This document shows, piece by piece, positions 1 to 6,885 of a stretch of 27,260 bases of DNA. Under the pieces are notes generated by a model, which ran no database searches, was not told where the DNA came from, and saw nothing but the letters and a program-made list of their open reading frames with translations. The stretch lies in NCBI GenBank assembly GCA_002428045.1, contig DIZZ01000165.1, forward strand, positions 4,047-31,306, read 5' to 3'. Each line of letters opens with the position of its first letter. The stretch's first letter is position 1. Both the position numbers and the translations under genes were made by a program. The stretch comes from Verrucomicrobia bacterium UBA6015 (lineage in GTDB: Bacteria; Verrucomicrobiota; Kiritimatiellia; UBA8416).

Positions 1-1
1 G

Positions 2-298
2 GGCTATCAGGCGGCGGGGACGCTTGGGCGCCAGTTGCTGGATGGGGTTCATCAAGTGCGCTTGTTCGGGATGATGCACGATGTTTACGCGCGTATCGAA
101 AAAGTCAACGGGATGAGTGCGCATGCCGACAGCAATGAGCTCCTGGACTGGCTGCGGGCGCTGAAGTCCACGCCGACCGAGGTGTTTGTGATCCACGGGG
201 AAAAGCGGGCATCGACCGCCTTTTCCGAACGCATTCGGAGAGACCTCGGATGGCAGAGCAGCATCGGGACCTACCAGCGTGAAGTGACCCTGTTGTAG
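2..298 (+). CDS. MBL-fold / beta-CASP RNA-processing-type hydrolase, C-terminal part (5' end outside window)
   Basis: The frame is open from the window edge to the TAG/TAA-type stop at 298, so only about the last 98 residues are present. The visible part begins GYQAAGTLGRQLL and continues with VNGMSAHADSNELLDWL and FVIHGEKRAS. This pattern matches the C-terminus of beta-CASP metallo-beta-lactamase proteins (the RNA-metabolising MBL group, COG1236-like). There, the SAHAD histidine/aspartate and the HGE histidine help form the two-zinc site. These enzymes are cytoplasmic nucleases or nuclease-like proteins; the exact substrate cannot be read from a fragment. A TTG at 35 is internal and is not the start. 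The gene ends about 90 bp before the next one and seems unrelated to it. Family assignment is fairly sure; function is inferred from the family. Confidence 0.8.
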   Translation, partial: GYQAAGTLGRQLLDGVHQVRLFGMMHDVYARIEKVNGMSAHADSNELLDWLRALKSTPTEVFVIHGEKRASTAFSERIRRDLGWQSSIGTYQREVTLL

Positions 299-352
299 GC
301 GCAAAAGGCGAAAGCGTTAGGGTGATCCATCCGTGGCAAGTTCGAATTACGG

Positions 353-382
353 TTGACCCCGCCGCCCGTTTCAGTGCATAGT
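353..382 (+). promoter_or_regulatory. Possible sigma-70-type promoter giving a leaderless transcript
   Basis: TTGACC (353-358) is followed after 18 bp by CATAGT (377-382). The expected transcription start lies at about 388-390, on or next to the ATG at 390. No Shine-Dalgarno-like sequence precedes that ATG. The boxes are imperfect, so this is only a candidate. Confidence 0.3.
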
Positions 383-389
383 TTCAATC

Positions 390-1229
390 ATGAAATCAAT
401 ACCCGTGCATTTTACCTTCCGTCAGTACCGCATCCTTTGCGTGGCGGCGTTGTTAGCCGTTTATACCGGACTGAATCCCTCGCTGTCCGGTGCCCTTGAA
501 CCTGTCGTCTCGTCCGCCAGCGACACCAACGCCATGGCACTGGCCAGCGAGGCGTTGGATGCCGTCAATCGTCGCTTCGACGGGCTTTCGACCCTGCAAT
601 ACGAAGTGCAGCGCACAACGGTCAGCAGGGGCGTCACGTTGGAAGAGCATTGGTCTTTTGCTTATGCTGCCGATGGCCGGCTGCGGATCGAATACAAGAA
701 GCCCGAGAAACGCATTTTTGTTTTCGACGGAAAGGTGTTCACTGAATATCTTCCAGCGGTTCGCCAGGCACTGCAGACAGACATCGGGGACGGTAACCCG
801 CACGGCTTCGAACGGATGAGTGCCGTGCTGCAACGCTTGTCGGTCGACGGATTGCGCATCGGCAACCGCGACATGCTCCTGTCCCACTTCGAGAGCGCGA
901 AGCGGCTGGATGACCAGGCCGCCATCCTGAAGGTCACCGGGAAGGACCCAGCCTATACGCTGCTGATCGACACCCAGCGGCAGACGTTGCTGCGCTTTGA
1001 AAAATACGACGGTAAAGGAACCCTGACGCTTTCCATCCGCGTCAGCGATTTCCAGGAACCCATGCCGGGCTTCTGGTTCCCGACCGCCCTGCAGACCCTT
1101 GCTGAGGGGGCCAACGGAAAAAGCGAGTCCACCGTCGCCATTTCCGCGATCCGGTTGAATGCCGTTATACCGGATAAAATATTCAAGGCGACCTTGCCAC
1201 CCGATGTAAAGGTGAACACCGCTAACTAA
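390..1229 (+). CDS. Exported LolA-fold outer-membrane lipoprotein carrier/sorting-like protein
   Basis: 279 residues. The N-terminus has basic residues, then a hydrophobic stretch (about residues 14-35), consistent with a signal peptide. The mature part begins with a helix (ALASEALDAVNRRFDGLSTLQ) followed by alternating strands such as RIEYKKPEKRIFVFDGKVFTEY and AYTLLIDTQRQTLLRFEKYD. That is the layout of the LolA/LolB half-barrel family of 'outer-membrane lipoprotein-sorting' proteins. Such proteins bind lipid or lipoprotein acyl chains in the periplasm. The gene sits 3 bp upstream of a YidD-like gene, which overlaps a TPR/membrane gene, so the three probably form one envelope operon. The ATG at 390 lacks a clear ribosome binding site. 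Fold-level assignment is likely; the cargo is unknown. Confidence 0.65.
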   Translation: MKSIPVHFTFRQYRILCVAALLAVYTGLNPSLSGALEPVVSSASDTNAMALASEALDAVNRRFDGLSTLQYEVQRTTVSRGVTLEEHWSFAYAADGRLRIEYKKPEKRIFVFDGKVFTEYLPAVRQALQTDIGDGNPHGFERMSAVLQRLSVDGLRIGNRDMLLSHFESAKRLDDQAAILKVTGKDPAYTLLIDTQRQTLLRFEKYDGKGTLTLSIRVSDFQEPMPGFWFPTALQTLAEGANGKSESTVAISAIRLNAVIPDKIFKATLPPDVKVNTAN

Positions 1230-1232
1230 ACT

Positions 1233-1664
1233 ATGAGCCGCTTCGTCATTTCTTCATGCATCCTTGTTTTCTGCTGGCAGACCGGACGCGTCAGTGGCGA
1301 AACGCCGTGGTCGGTTGTTTCGCATAGCCCCGTCGTGGACTCTACGGCACCCCGCCCTGCGGCAACGGTTAAACATCGGTTTCTAACAGACAGCACGGCC
1401 GCCAACGCGTGCCGTCTCTGGTTGGGATTCTACCAGCACGGCATGCGTGCCGTATCCCATTCCGAATGCCGGATGGAGCCTTCCTGTTCCAATTTTGCCA
1501 TTCAGGCCATCCACAAGCATGGGCCGCTGATCGGCGTCATGATGACCGGCGACCGTCTGCTGCACGAGGCCGATGAGCAGAAGCTGCGTCGTATTGTCCG
1601 TATCCCTGGCATGGCATTCTGCCCGGACCCTGTATCGAATAATGATTTCTGGTGGTATCCATGA
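1233..1664 (+). CDS. YidD-like protein (membrane insertion efficiency factor family) with N-terminal signal sequence
   Basis: 143 residues. The core at about residues 64-112 reads LGFYQHGMRAV, CRMEPSCSNFA, IQAIHKHG, then G-x-MMTGDRLL. This is the YidD (DUF37) pattern of YQ, C-x(3)-PSCS, hG and R. The classical family is about 70-85 residues, cytoplasmic and membrane-bound, and assists YidC. This protein is longer: a hydrophobic start (FVISSCILVFCW) resembling a signal or anchor, a roughly 40-residue linker, and an ending in CPDPVSNNDFWWYP in place of the usual GGxDPVP tail. It is the middle gene of a tight trio; its stop codon overlaps the next start as ATGA at 1661-1664. It is probably a divergent envelope YidD paralogue rather than the housekeeping copy, which normally lies beside rnpA/yidC. 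Confidence 0.7.
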   Translation: MSRFVISSCILVFCWQTGRVSGETPWSVVSHSPVVDSTAPRPAATVKHRFLTDSTAANACRLWLGFYQHGMRAVSHSECRMEPSCSNFAIQAIHKHGPLIGVMMTGDRLLHEADEQKLRRIVRIPGMAFCPDPVSNNDFWWYP

Positions 1665-2569
1665 ACAAAAACTATGTACATCTTGGGGTGATTCTGAACT
1701 GCGTGCTGGTGATGAGCGCCGTGGCGGGGCCTGCGGCGGATGCCCCGTTGTCGTTTCCCGATGCCCTGTTTGCTGAAAAGGATTACTACCGGGCCATCAC
1801 CGAATACAAGCGAGTTGCCCATCTGCATCCTGCCACCGACGTTGCAGCCAATGCCCGCTACATGATCGGCCTGTCCTATTTCCGGGGTGAAAAATGGGAT
1901 GCCGCACAGGCCGCCTTCCAGCAGTTGAACCGCATGGAGGTGCCCGATCCGCTGGCTCGCCGCGCGCTGCTGATGATGGGCGAATGTGCCTACCGCAATG
2001 GCGATTACGGCACTGCATTGGATCTATTCCAGACCTTTGCCGTCGAGCATCCCGAGGATCCCAAGGCCGAGGACGCCGGCATGCGCATGGCACAAAGTTA
2101 TGTCCATCTTGAAAAGGAGCCGTTTGCAGTCCAGCAGGCGGAGCGGATGATCACTCAGGATCCGCCGTCTGAACGCGTTGCCCGGATGCACACGGCACTG
2201 CAGGAGATCGACCGGATTCCTCGCAAATCACCCCGTCTGGCGGGGGCGCTATCCGCCGTCTTGCCGGGTGCCGGGCAACTCTACACCGGACGATCCGGCG
2301 ATGCCCTGCTGTCGTTTCTCCTGAACAGTGGCCTGATCATCGCCGCCGTGGTCGCCTTCAACAACGATGAACCCGTGGCTGGCGGACTGATTGCTGCGGT
2401 GGAGCTGACCTGGTACTCCGGCAACATCTATGGTGCTGTCAATGCCGCGCATAAATACAACCGCGACCAGCGCTCCCGGTTTATCGAGAACCTGGACTTC
2501 CAGTGCGGCATCATGAAGGATGCCGAGAATCGCATTACTCCCACGGGGGCGATATCCCTTTCCTTCTAA
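1661..2569 (+). CDS. Exported TPR protein with C-terminal PGAGQLYTGR-type membrane domain (DUF5683-like)
   Basis: 302 residues from ATG 1661. That start overlaps the upstream stop as ATGA and is preferred over the in-frame ATG at 1652. A signal-like segment (VILNCVLVMSAVAGPAA) is followed by tetratricopeptide-like helix pairs at about residues 27-180. These carry repeated A-x-YMIGLSYF / A-LMMGECAYRNGDY / LDLFQTFAVEHPEDPKA patterns. The C-terminal third begins LAGALSAVLPGAGQLYTGR and contains two hydrophobic segments (SFLLNSGLIIAAVVAF and AGGLIAAVELTWY). It resembles small membrane domains such as TM2 or DUF5683. The product is probably anchored in the envelope with TPRs as a protein-binding surface. 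Its coupling to YidD-like and LolA-like genes suggests a role in envelope protein or lipid handling; no enzymatic residues are visible. Confidence 0.65.
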   Translation: MNKNYVHLGVILNCVLVMSAVAGPAADAPLSFPDALFAEKDYYRAITEYKRVAHLHPATDVAANARYMIGLSYFRGEKWDAAQAAFQQLNRMEVPDPLARRALLMMGECAYRNGDYGTALDLFQTFAVEHPEDPKAEDAGMRMAQSYVHLEKEPFAVQQAERMITQDPPSERVARMHTALQEIDRIPRKSPRLAGALSAVLPGAGQLYTGRSGDALLSFLLNSGLIIAAVVAFNNDEPVAGGLIAAVELTWYSGNIYGAVNAAHKYNRDQRSRFIENLDFQCGIMKDAENRITPTGAISLSF

Positions 2570-2657
2570 CCGGGAAAATATGTGCTTGTTTTTATTCCGG
2601 TGTTTGTGGATGATCATTACCGCGTTGTTTTGACAGCGCATTGTTTTTTAAATCGAT

Positions 2658-2812
2658 ATCTTCGGGGCAAGGTGATGCCGATGGTCATTCGGCAGATTCC
2701 TGACCGGCGGTGAAAGTCCGCGACTCCGGTGTAAAAGCCGGACTGAAACGGTGTAATTCCGTTGCCGACAGTGAGAGGGACGGGGTGCCTTCAAGTCTGG
2801 ATGAGAGAGGAT
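2658..2812 (+). ncRNA. FMN riboswitch (RFN element)
   Basis: The conserved RFN blocks occur in the right order. They are ATCTTCGGGGC (2658-2668), ACCGGCGGTGAAAGTCCGCG at about 2703-2722, GGTGTAATTCCGTTGCCGAC at about 2750-2769, CAGTGAGAG, and GTCTGGATGAGAGAGGAT closing at about 2812. The P1 stem pairs 2658-2662 with 2808-2812. This class binds flavin mononucleotide and represses riboflavin biosynthesis or transport genes. It lies 80 bp ahead of ribBA, the first gene of a full rib operon, so it should turn the operon down when FMN is abundant. The 2772-2795 region is a variable insert arm. The motif match is very strong. Confidence 0.95.
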
Positions 2813-2816
2813 GGGT

Positions 2817-2859
2817 GGGGACCTGGCGTCATTGACGCCTCCCTCGGTCTGTCTTTTTT
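2817..2859 (+). terminator. Candidate intrinsic terminator: FMN riboswitch expression platform
   Basis: Just after the aptamer, GGCGTC (2825-2830) pairs with GACGCC (2834-2839) across the loop ATT. Outer pairs GACC (2820-2823) and GGTC (2846-2849) can extend the stem around an internal loop. A run of six T follows at 2854-2859. This fits transcription termination between aptamer and ribBA, but the U-tract is four bases past the outer stem and no antiterminator was worked out, so a mixed or translational mechanism is possible. Confidence 0.45.
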
Positions 2860-2891
2860 GTCCCGCTGGATGTCACAAATGGGGTGAAAAC

Positions 2892-4088
2892 ATGTCATTT
2901 GATCCTATCGAGGATGTGCTGGATTCGGTTCGCCGGGGGGAAATGGTGGTGGTGACCGACGATGCCCGGCGTGAGAACGAGGGCGATCTCGTGGTGGCGG
3001 CGGACAAGGCTGATGCACAGGCGATCAACTTCATGACCAAGCACGGGCGTGGCCTGATTTGTGTGGCCTTGGAAAAACAGCGCATCGATGCCCTGAATCT
3101 TGCCCCGATGGCGGCACGGCGTCAGGGCGACGCCTTTGGCACGGCCTTCATGGAATCGGTGGATGTGATCGAGGGGGCGACGACGGGGATCAGCGCCCAG
3201 GATCGCGCGTTGACCATCGCCCGGCTGCTCGACGAGAATGCCCGGCAGTCCGATTTTGCCAGCCCCGGCCATACGTTTCCCCTGCGGGCGGTCAAGGGCG
3301 GTGTGCTGCATCGTGCCGGGCACACGGAAGCCTCTGTTGACCTCGCCCGCCTGGCGGGGTTGCGCCCGGCTGGGGTGATCTGCGAAATCCTGAACGATGA
3401 CGGATCCATGGCGAGAGTGCCCGATCTTGAGAAATTTGTAAAGGTTCACAAGCTTAAGATGCTCTCGATCGAGGATTTGATCGCCTACCGCCGGCGAACC
3501 GAACGGCAGGTCGAATTAATCCGGACGGTCAAGTTCCCGACACCGTACGGCATTTTCCAACTACGGTTGTATGAGTCGCTGATCGAGAAGGATCATCATG
3601 TCGCCCTCGTGCTTGGTGAACCCGAGAAGCAATCCTCGGCCCTGGTGCGTGTCCATAGCGAATGCCTCACGGGCGATGTCTTCCATTCTATGCGCTGTGA
3701 TTGCGGCAACCAGTTGCATCATGCCATGGAACGGGTCGGTGCCGAAAAGCACGGGGTGATCCTGTATATGCGGCAGGAGGGGCGGGGGATCGGCCTGGCC
3801 AACAAGATCCATGCCTATGCCTTGCAGGACAAGGGCCTCGATACCGTGGAGGCCAACGAGGAACTAGGCTTTGCGGCAGACCTGCGGGATTATGGCATAG
3901 GTGCCCAGATCCTTGCCGATATTGGCTTGAAAAACCTGCGGCTCTTGACGAATAATCCGCGCAAAGTGGTCGGGCTGGAAGGCTATGGCCTGAAGATCAC
4001 CGAACGGATCCCGATCGTCTGCGAGCCGGGCGAGCATAACCAACGGTATCTCTCGACGAAACGGGAGAAGCTGGGACATATGATCTAG
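2892..4088 (+). CDS. ribBA: Bifunctional 3,4-dihydroxy-2-butanone 4-phosphate synthase / GTP cyclohydrolase II
   Basis: 398 residues from ATG 2892, preceded by GGGGTGA; an in-frame ATG at 2811 lies inside the riboswitch and is rejected. The N-terminal RibB domain (residues 1-200) has DDARRENEGDL (23-33), the HGRG motif (51-54) and the GHTEASVDLARLAGL segment (143-157). It makes 3,4-dihydroxy-2-butanone 4-phosphate from ribulose 5-phosphate. The C-terminal RibA domain (about 205-398) has the zinc cysteines C258, C269 and C271 in SECLTGD and RCDCG. It also has RQEGRGIGL, LRDYGIGAQIL and LLTNNPRKV, and it opens GTP to the diaminopyrimidine precursor. Key motifs of both halves are present, so both activities are expected in the cytoplasm. 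First gene of the rib operon, under the FMN riboswitch. Confidence 0.96.
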   Translation: MSFDPIEDVLDSVRRGEMVVVTDDARRENEGDLVVAADKADAQAINFMTKHGRGLICVALEKQRIDALNLAPMAARRQGDAFGTAFMESVDVIEGATTGISAQDRALTIARLLDENARQSDFASPGHTFPLRAVKGGVLHRAGHTEASVDLARLAGLRPAGVICEILNDDGSMARVPDLEKFVKVHKLKMLSIEDLIAYRRRTERQVELIRTVKFPTPYGIFQLRLYESLIEKDHHVALVLGEPEKQSSALVRVHSECLTGDVFHSMRCDCGNQLHHAMERVGAEKHGVILYMRQEGRGIGLANKIHAYALQDKGLDTVEANEELGFAADLRDYGIGAQILADIGLKNLRLLTNNPRKVVGLEGYGLKITERIPIVCEPGEHNQRYLSTKREKLGHMI

Positions 4089-4111
4089 TATCGTTAGCGT
4101 GCAACCGATAC

Positions 4112-4135
4112 GATTAGGATTAGGATTACGATTAG
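4112..4135 (+). repeat. Four tandem GATTAG-type hexamers between ribBA and ribH
   Basis: GATTAG (4112-4117), GATTAG (4118-4123), GATTAC (4124-4129) and GATTAG (4130-4135) follow head to tail. They sit in the 63 bp gap and end six bases before the ribH ribosome binding site AGGAG (4141-4145). The array is short, and one unit varies. Confidence 0.75.
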
Positions 4136-4151
4136 GAAAAAGGAGAATGAA

Positions 4152-4616
4152 ATGAACGAGATCGCAGTGAACCTGGTATCGACGGGGCGCAAATTCGGTA
4201 TTGTCGTCAGCCGTTTCAATGACTTCTTGACGAAACAACTCGTTGGCGGGGCGGTGGATTGCCTCGTCCGGCATGGCGGGGATGAAGAGGATATCACGCT
4301 GATTTGGGTGCCGGGAGCCAATGAGCTGCCGCAGGTGGCACAGGTGCTGGCGCAGTCCGGCAAGGTCAATGCGGTGATCGCGCTCGGTGTCGTCGTGCAG
4401 GGGGCCACGCCGCATGCCGACCTCATCAATAACCAGGTTTCGAAGGCGCTTTCCGATATTGCCTTGCGCACCGGGGTGCCGGTTGTCAATGGCGTCGTGT
4501 GTGCCGGGAATCTGGAGCAGGCGATTGAACGGTGCGGAACCAAGGCCGGCAATAAGGGCTGGAATGCGTCGTTGGCAGCGATTGAAATGGCCAACCTGTT
4601 TGCGGAGTTGAAGTAA
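4152..4616 (+). CDS. ribH: 6,7-dimethyl-8-ribityllumazine synthase
   Basis: 154 residues, the normal length. It condenses 5-amino-6-ribitylamino-uracil with 3,4-dihydroxy-2-butanone 4-phosphate. Visible family motifs are IVVSRFND (near 17-24), WVPGANELP (53-61), ALGVVVQGATPHADLI with the catalytic-region histidine, and the C-terminal QAIERCGTKAGNKGWNAS and AIEMANLF. The usual R/K in GxVI(R/K)G is Q here, a variation compatible with function in the family as far as can be recalled. Start ATG 4152 follows AGGAG with a six-base gap. It lies 63 bp after ribBA and 38 bp before nusB. Lumazine synthase normally forms pentamers or 60-mer shells; the assembly state cannot be told from the sequence. 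Confidence 0.95.
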   Translation: MNEIAVNLVSTGRKFGIVVSRFNDFLTKQLVGGAVDCLVRHGGDEEDITLIWVPGANELPQVAQVLAQSGKVNAVIALGVVVQGATPHADLINNQVSKALSDIALRTGVPVVNGVVCAGNLEQAIERCGTKAGNKGWNASLAAIEMANLFAELK

Positions 4617-4654
4617 CCCGCGTTTGCCGACGGGCGTGCGAAGAGAGGATTATT

Positions 4655-5125
4655 ATGGCGACACGGCGGGATGCACGCGAGTGGGCTTTGCAGATTGTTT
4701 TCAGTCTCGACTTGAATACGCGTAAGGATCTGGTGGCGGTGTTCCGCCATTTCTTTGCCGATAATCCGACGGATGATGCGGCGATGCGCGCCCTTGCCGA
4801 ATCCCTGGTGCAAGGGGTGGTTGAGCAGCGCAGCGTGATCGACGAGGCCATCGAGCGGTATGCGGAACATTGGCGCATGGCGCGGATGGGTGTGGTGGAT
4901 CGGAATGTACTCCGTATCGCGGTTTACGAAATGATGTTCCGCCCGGATGTTCCGGCGGCCGTGGTGATCAATGAGGCGATTGATATCGCCAAGTATTTCA
5001 GCAATTCCGAGTCGGGACGTTTTGTGAATGGGATCCTTGATCGGGCCCGTAAGGAGTTGGAGCAGGAGCGCAATGGCCAAGGCAAGACCGAGAACAGCCA
5101 GCGACCAAGCCGGAAGCACGGATGA
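4655..5125 (+). CDS. nusB: Transcription antitermination factor NusB
   Basis: 156 residues, all-helical. It begins ATRRDAREWALQIVFSLDLN and continues with LVQGVVEQRSVIDEAIERYAEHW, MGVVDRNVLRIAVYEMMF and AAVVINEAIDIAKYFSNSESGRFVNGILDRA. These are the characteristic NusB helices, including the VDRNVLRIAVYE signature. NusB joins NusE (S10), NusA and NusG on boxA RNA to prevent early termination in rRNA operons. It is embedded in the riboflavin operon; ribH-nusB adjacency is a known arrangement in many bacteria. The last roughly 20 residues (RNGQGKTENSQRPSRKHG) are a polar tail that overlaps the start of ribD, so the two genes are likely co-translated. RBS-like GAGAGGA precedes the ATG. Confidence 0.94.
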   Translation: MATRRDAREWALQIVFSLDLNTRKDLVAVFRHFFADNPTDDAAMRALAESLVQGVVEQRSVIDEAIERYAEHWRMARMGVVDRNVLRIAVYEMMFRPDVPAAVVINEAIDIAKYFSNSESGRFVNGILDRARKELEQERNGQGKTENSQRPSRKHG

Positions 5126-6227
5126 GGATGCCATGCGCCGGGCGTTGGCACTGGCGCGCCGTGGCGAAGGACGCACCCGTCCGAATCCGCCGGTCGGTGC
5201 GCTGATCGTGCGGCAAGGGGAGGTCATCGGCGAGGGCTGGCACCACCGGGCCGGGGGCCCGCATGCCGAGATCGAGGCATTGAAGGGGGTGTCGCCGGAG
5301 CAAACGGACGGGGCGACGCTGTATGTGACCCTGGAACCCTGTTCGACCCATGGCCGGACCCCGCCTTGTACCGAGGCGATCCTGCGCAGTGGTATCGCGC
5401 GGGTCGTCGTGAGCGCGTCGGATCCCAATCCCAAACATCGGGGACGCGGACTGCGGCTTTTGCAGCGGCAGGGGGTGGCGGTGGTGCGGGGGGTATGCCG
5501 GGCCGATGGCGAGGCCCTGATCGCCCCCTTCTCGAAGTGGATCCAGACGGGCCGTCCCTATGTCACACTGAAGATGGGCATGTCCCTGGATGGCCGGATC
5601 GGTGACCGTACCGGCCGCTCGCGCTGGATTACCGGGGCGGTTGCGCGGCAGGGGGTTCACGATCTGCGCCGCCGAGCGGATGCGATCCTGGTCGGGCTCA
5701 ACACGGCAAGCGCGGATGATCCGTCGCTCTGCTGGTCCAGGCGGGCCGCACTGAATCCGTACCGGATTGTGCTGGATGCCAGGGGCGAGCTGCCCTTGCA
5801 GGCCAAGGTCTTCAGCGATGGGCAGGCCGGTCATACGATCGTGGCCGCGACATCGGCCATCGGGGCTGACCGGAAGGCCGCCGTCGAGGGGCTGGGAGCC
5901 AGGGTGTGGATTTGTGGTGATGGCCCGCGCGTGGATCTGGATGCCTTGCTGGCCGCCTGTGGGCGCGAGGGCTTCCTGCATGTCCTGTGCGAGGGGGGCG
6001 GGGAACTGGCGGCAGCGCTGGTCCGGCAACGGTGTGTCGATGAGGTCTGGTTTTATGTCGCCCCGCGGTTTATCGGGGCGGATGGGATTCCCGTGCTCGG
6101 GGGCGAAGGCTGGCTGCTGGATCAAACCCCGACCTTGTGCATTAAATCGGTCTGCCAGGTGGGTCATGATGTGCTGATCCGGGCGGTGCCGGAGGGAGTG
6201 GAGGCAAATGTTTACAGGCTTGATTGA
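5073..6227 (+). CDS. ribD: Bifunctional diaminohydroxyphosphoribosylaminopyrimidine deaminase / 5-amino-6-(5-phosphoribosylamino)uracil reductase
   Basis: 384 residues from ATG 5073, which has AGGAG four bases upstream. An in-frame ATG at 5028 would extend only deeper into nusB, and one at 5133 would remove the conserved DEDAM start. The deaminase domain (about 20-160) has PNPPVG, the zinc ligand HAE (H64, E66), and EPCSTHGRTPPC with C90 and C99. The reductase domain (about 165-384) has RPYVTLKMGMSLDGRI, RSRWITG, RRRADAILVG and CEGGGELAAALV near the C-terminus. It carries out the second and third steps from the GTP-derived pyrimidine, using NADPH. It overlaps nusB by 53 bp and ribE by 20 bp, a strong sign of one operon. 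Confidence 0.94.
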   Translation: MAKARPRTASDQAGSTDEDAMRRALALARRGEGRTRPNPPVGALIVRQGEVIGEGWHHRAGGPHAEIEALKGVSPEQTDGATLYVTLEPCSTHGRTPPCTEAILRSGIARVVVSASDPNPKHRGRGLRLLQRQGVAVVRGVCRADGEALIAPFSKWIQTGRPYVTLKMGMSLDGRIGDRTGRSRWITGAVARQGVHDLRRRADAILVGLNTASADDPSLCWSRRAALNPYRIVLDARGELPLQAKVFSDGQAGHTIVAATSAIGADRKAAVEGLGARVWICGDGPRVDLDALLAACGREGFLHVLCEGGGELAAALVRQRCVDEVWFYVAPRFIGADGIPVLGGEGWLLDQTPTLCIKSVCQVGHDVLIRAVPEGVEANVYRLD

Positions 6228-6846
6228 GGCGGTGGGCTCGTTGCGGGCGATGAGCCGGCATGCGGGGGGGGCGACATTGATGGTGGGGTGCCCCCCGTGG
6301 TCTCCGGAGCTGGTGGCCGGGGAAAGCATTGCGGTGCAAGGGGCCTGTCTTACCGTGGTTGATTTCGAGGCGACACAGTTCCGGGCGGATGTGTTGGATG
6401 AGACCTTGCGCCGCACGAATCTGGGGCAGAAGCAGCCCGGGCAATGTCTCAATCTGGAGCGCGCCCTGCGCTTCGGTGATCGACTGGGCGGGCATCTCGT
6501 CAGCGGTCATGTGGATACGGTCGGTTCGCTGGCATCGATCCGCATGGACGGGCGAGACCGGGTTCTGAACATACGCAGCGACCGGGAAACCCTGCTCGGC
6601 ATTGTGCGAAAGGGATCCGTGGCGCTGGATGGCATCAGTCTGACCGTCTCGGCAGTCACGGATGAGGCGTTCGATGTATGCATCATTCCCTGGACCTGGG
6701 AACACACGAGCCTGCACGAGCGCAGGCCGGGCGATCCGATCAACATTGAAACCGATCTCATCGGTAAATATATCCAGCGCCATTTGACGGCCCAGCCGTC
6801 CGGCGGCTTGAGCGAAGCAACACTGGCCGCGGCGGGTTTTTATTAA
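6208..6846 (+). CDS. ribE: Riboflavin synthase, alpha chain
   Basis: 212 residues, normal length. It dismutates two lumazine molecules into riboflavin and a diaminouracil. The N-terminus MFTGLIEAVG is diagnostic. The two homologous barrel repeats are visible: repeat 1 has GESIAVQGACLTVV and FRADVLDETLRRTNL, and repeat 2 has GGHLVSGHVDTVG, KGSVALDGISLTV and FDVCIIPWTWEHTSL. The C-terminal trimerisation helix region is DPINIETDLIGKYIQRHL. ATG 6208 follows GGAGGGAGTGGAGG inside the end of ribD (20 bp overlap). It is the last gene of the rib operon and converges on the minus-strand phospholipase-D-like gene only 39 bp away. No convincing shared terminator was found in that gap. Confidence 0.95.
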   Translation: MFTGLIEAVGSLRAMSRHAGGATLMVGCPPWSPELVAGESIAVQGACLTVVDFEATQFRADVLDETLRRTNLGQKQPGQCLNLERALRFGDRLGGHLVSGHVDTVGSLASIRMDGRDRVLNIRSDRETLLGIVRKGSVALDGISLTVSAVTDEAFDVCIIPWTWEHTSLHERRPGDPINIETDLIGKYIQRHLTAQPSGGLSEATLAAAGFY

Positions 6847-6885
6847 ATCGCCAGTCATCATCGCTGCCAGAAACCACAGCGCTCG

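Noticed and set aside
2630..2659. TTGACA at 2630-2635 as the -35 box of the rib operon
   Set aside because: With a normal spacer, transcription would start inside the riboswitch aptamer (after 2658) and destroy its P1 stem. The real promoter is probably slightly further upstream (for example TTGTTT at 2625-2630 with TTAAAT at 2648-2653), but it is not clear.
2811..2891. Upstream in-frame extension of ribBA beginning at ATG 2811
   Set aside because: That ATG is part of the FMN aptamer's last conserved strand, and the extension does not resemble RibB; ATG 2892 has a proper ribosome binding site.
4392..4436. Glutamine instead of arginine/lysine in the RibH G-x-V-x-(R/K)-G motif as a sign of lost activity
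   Set aside because: The neighbouring histidine and all other motifs are intact, and glutamine at this place seems to occur in other functional lumazine synthases, so it is not evidence of inactivation.
4094..5434. Long minus-strand open frame of 446 codons opposite ribH/nusB/ribD
   Set aside because: It is the antisense shadow of well-identified rib genes in GC-rich DNA; its translation is low-complexity and shows no family motifs.
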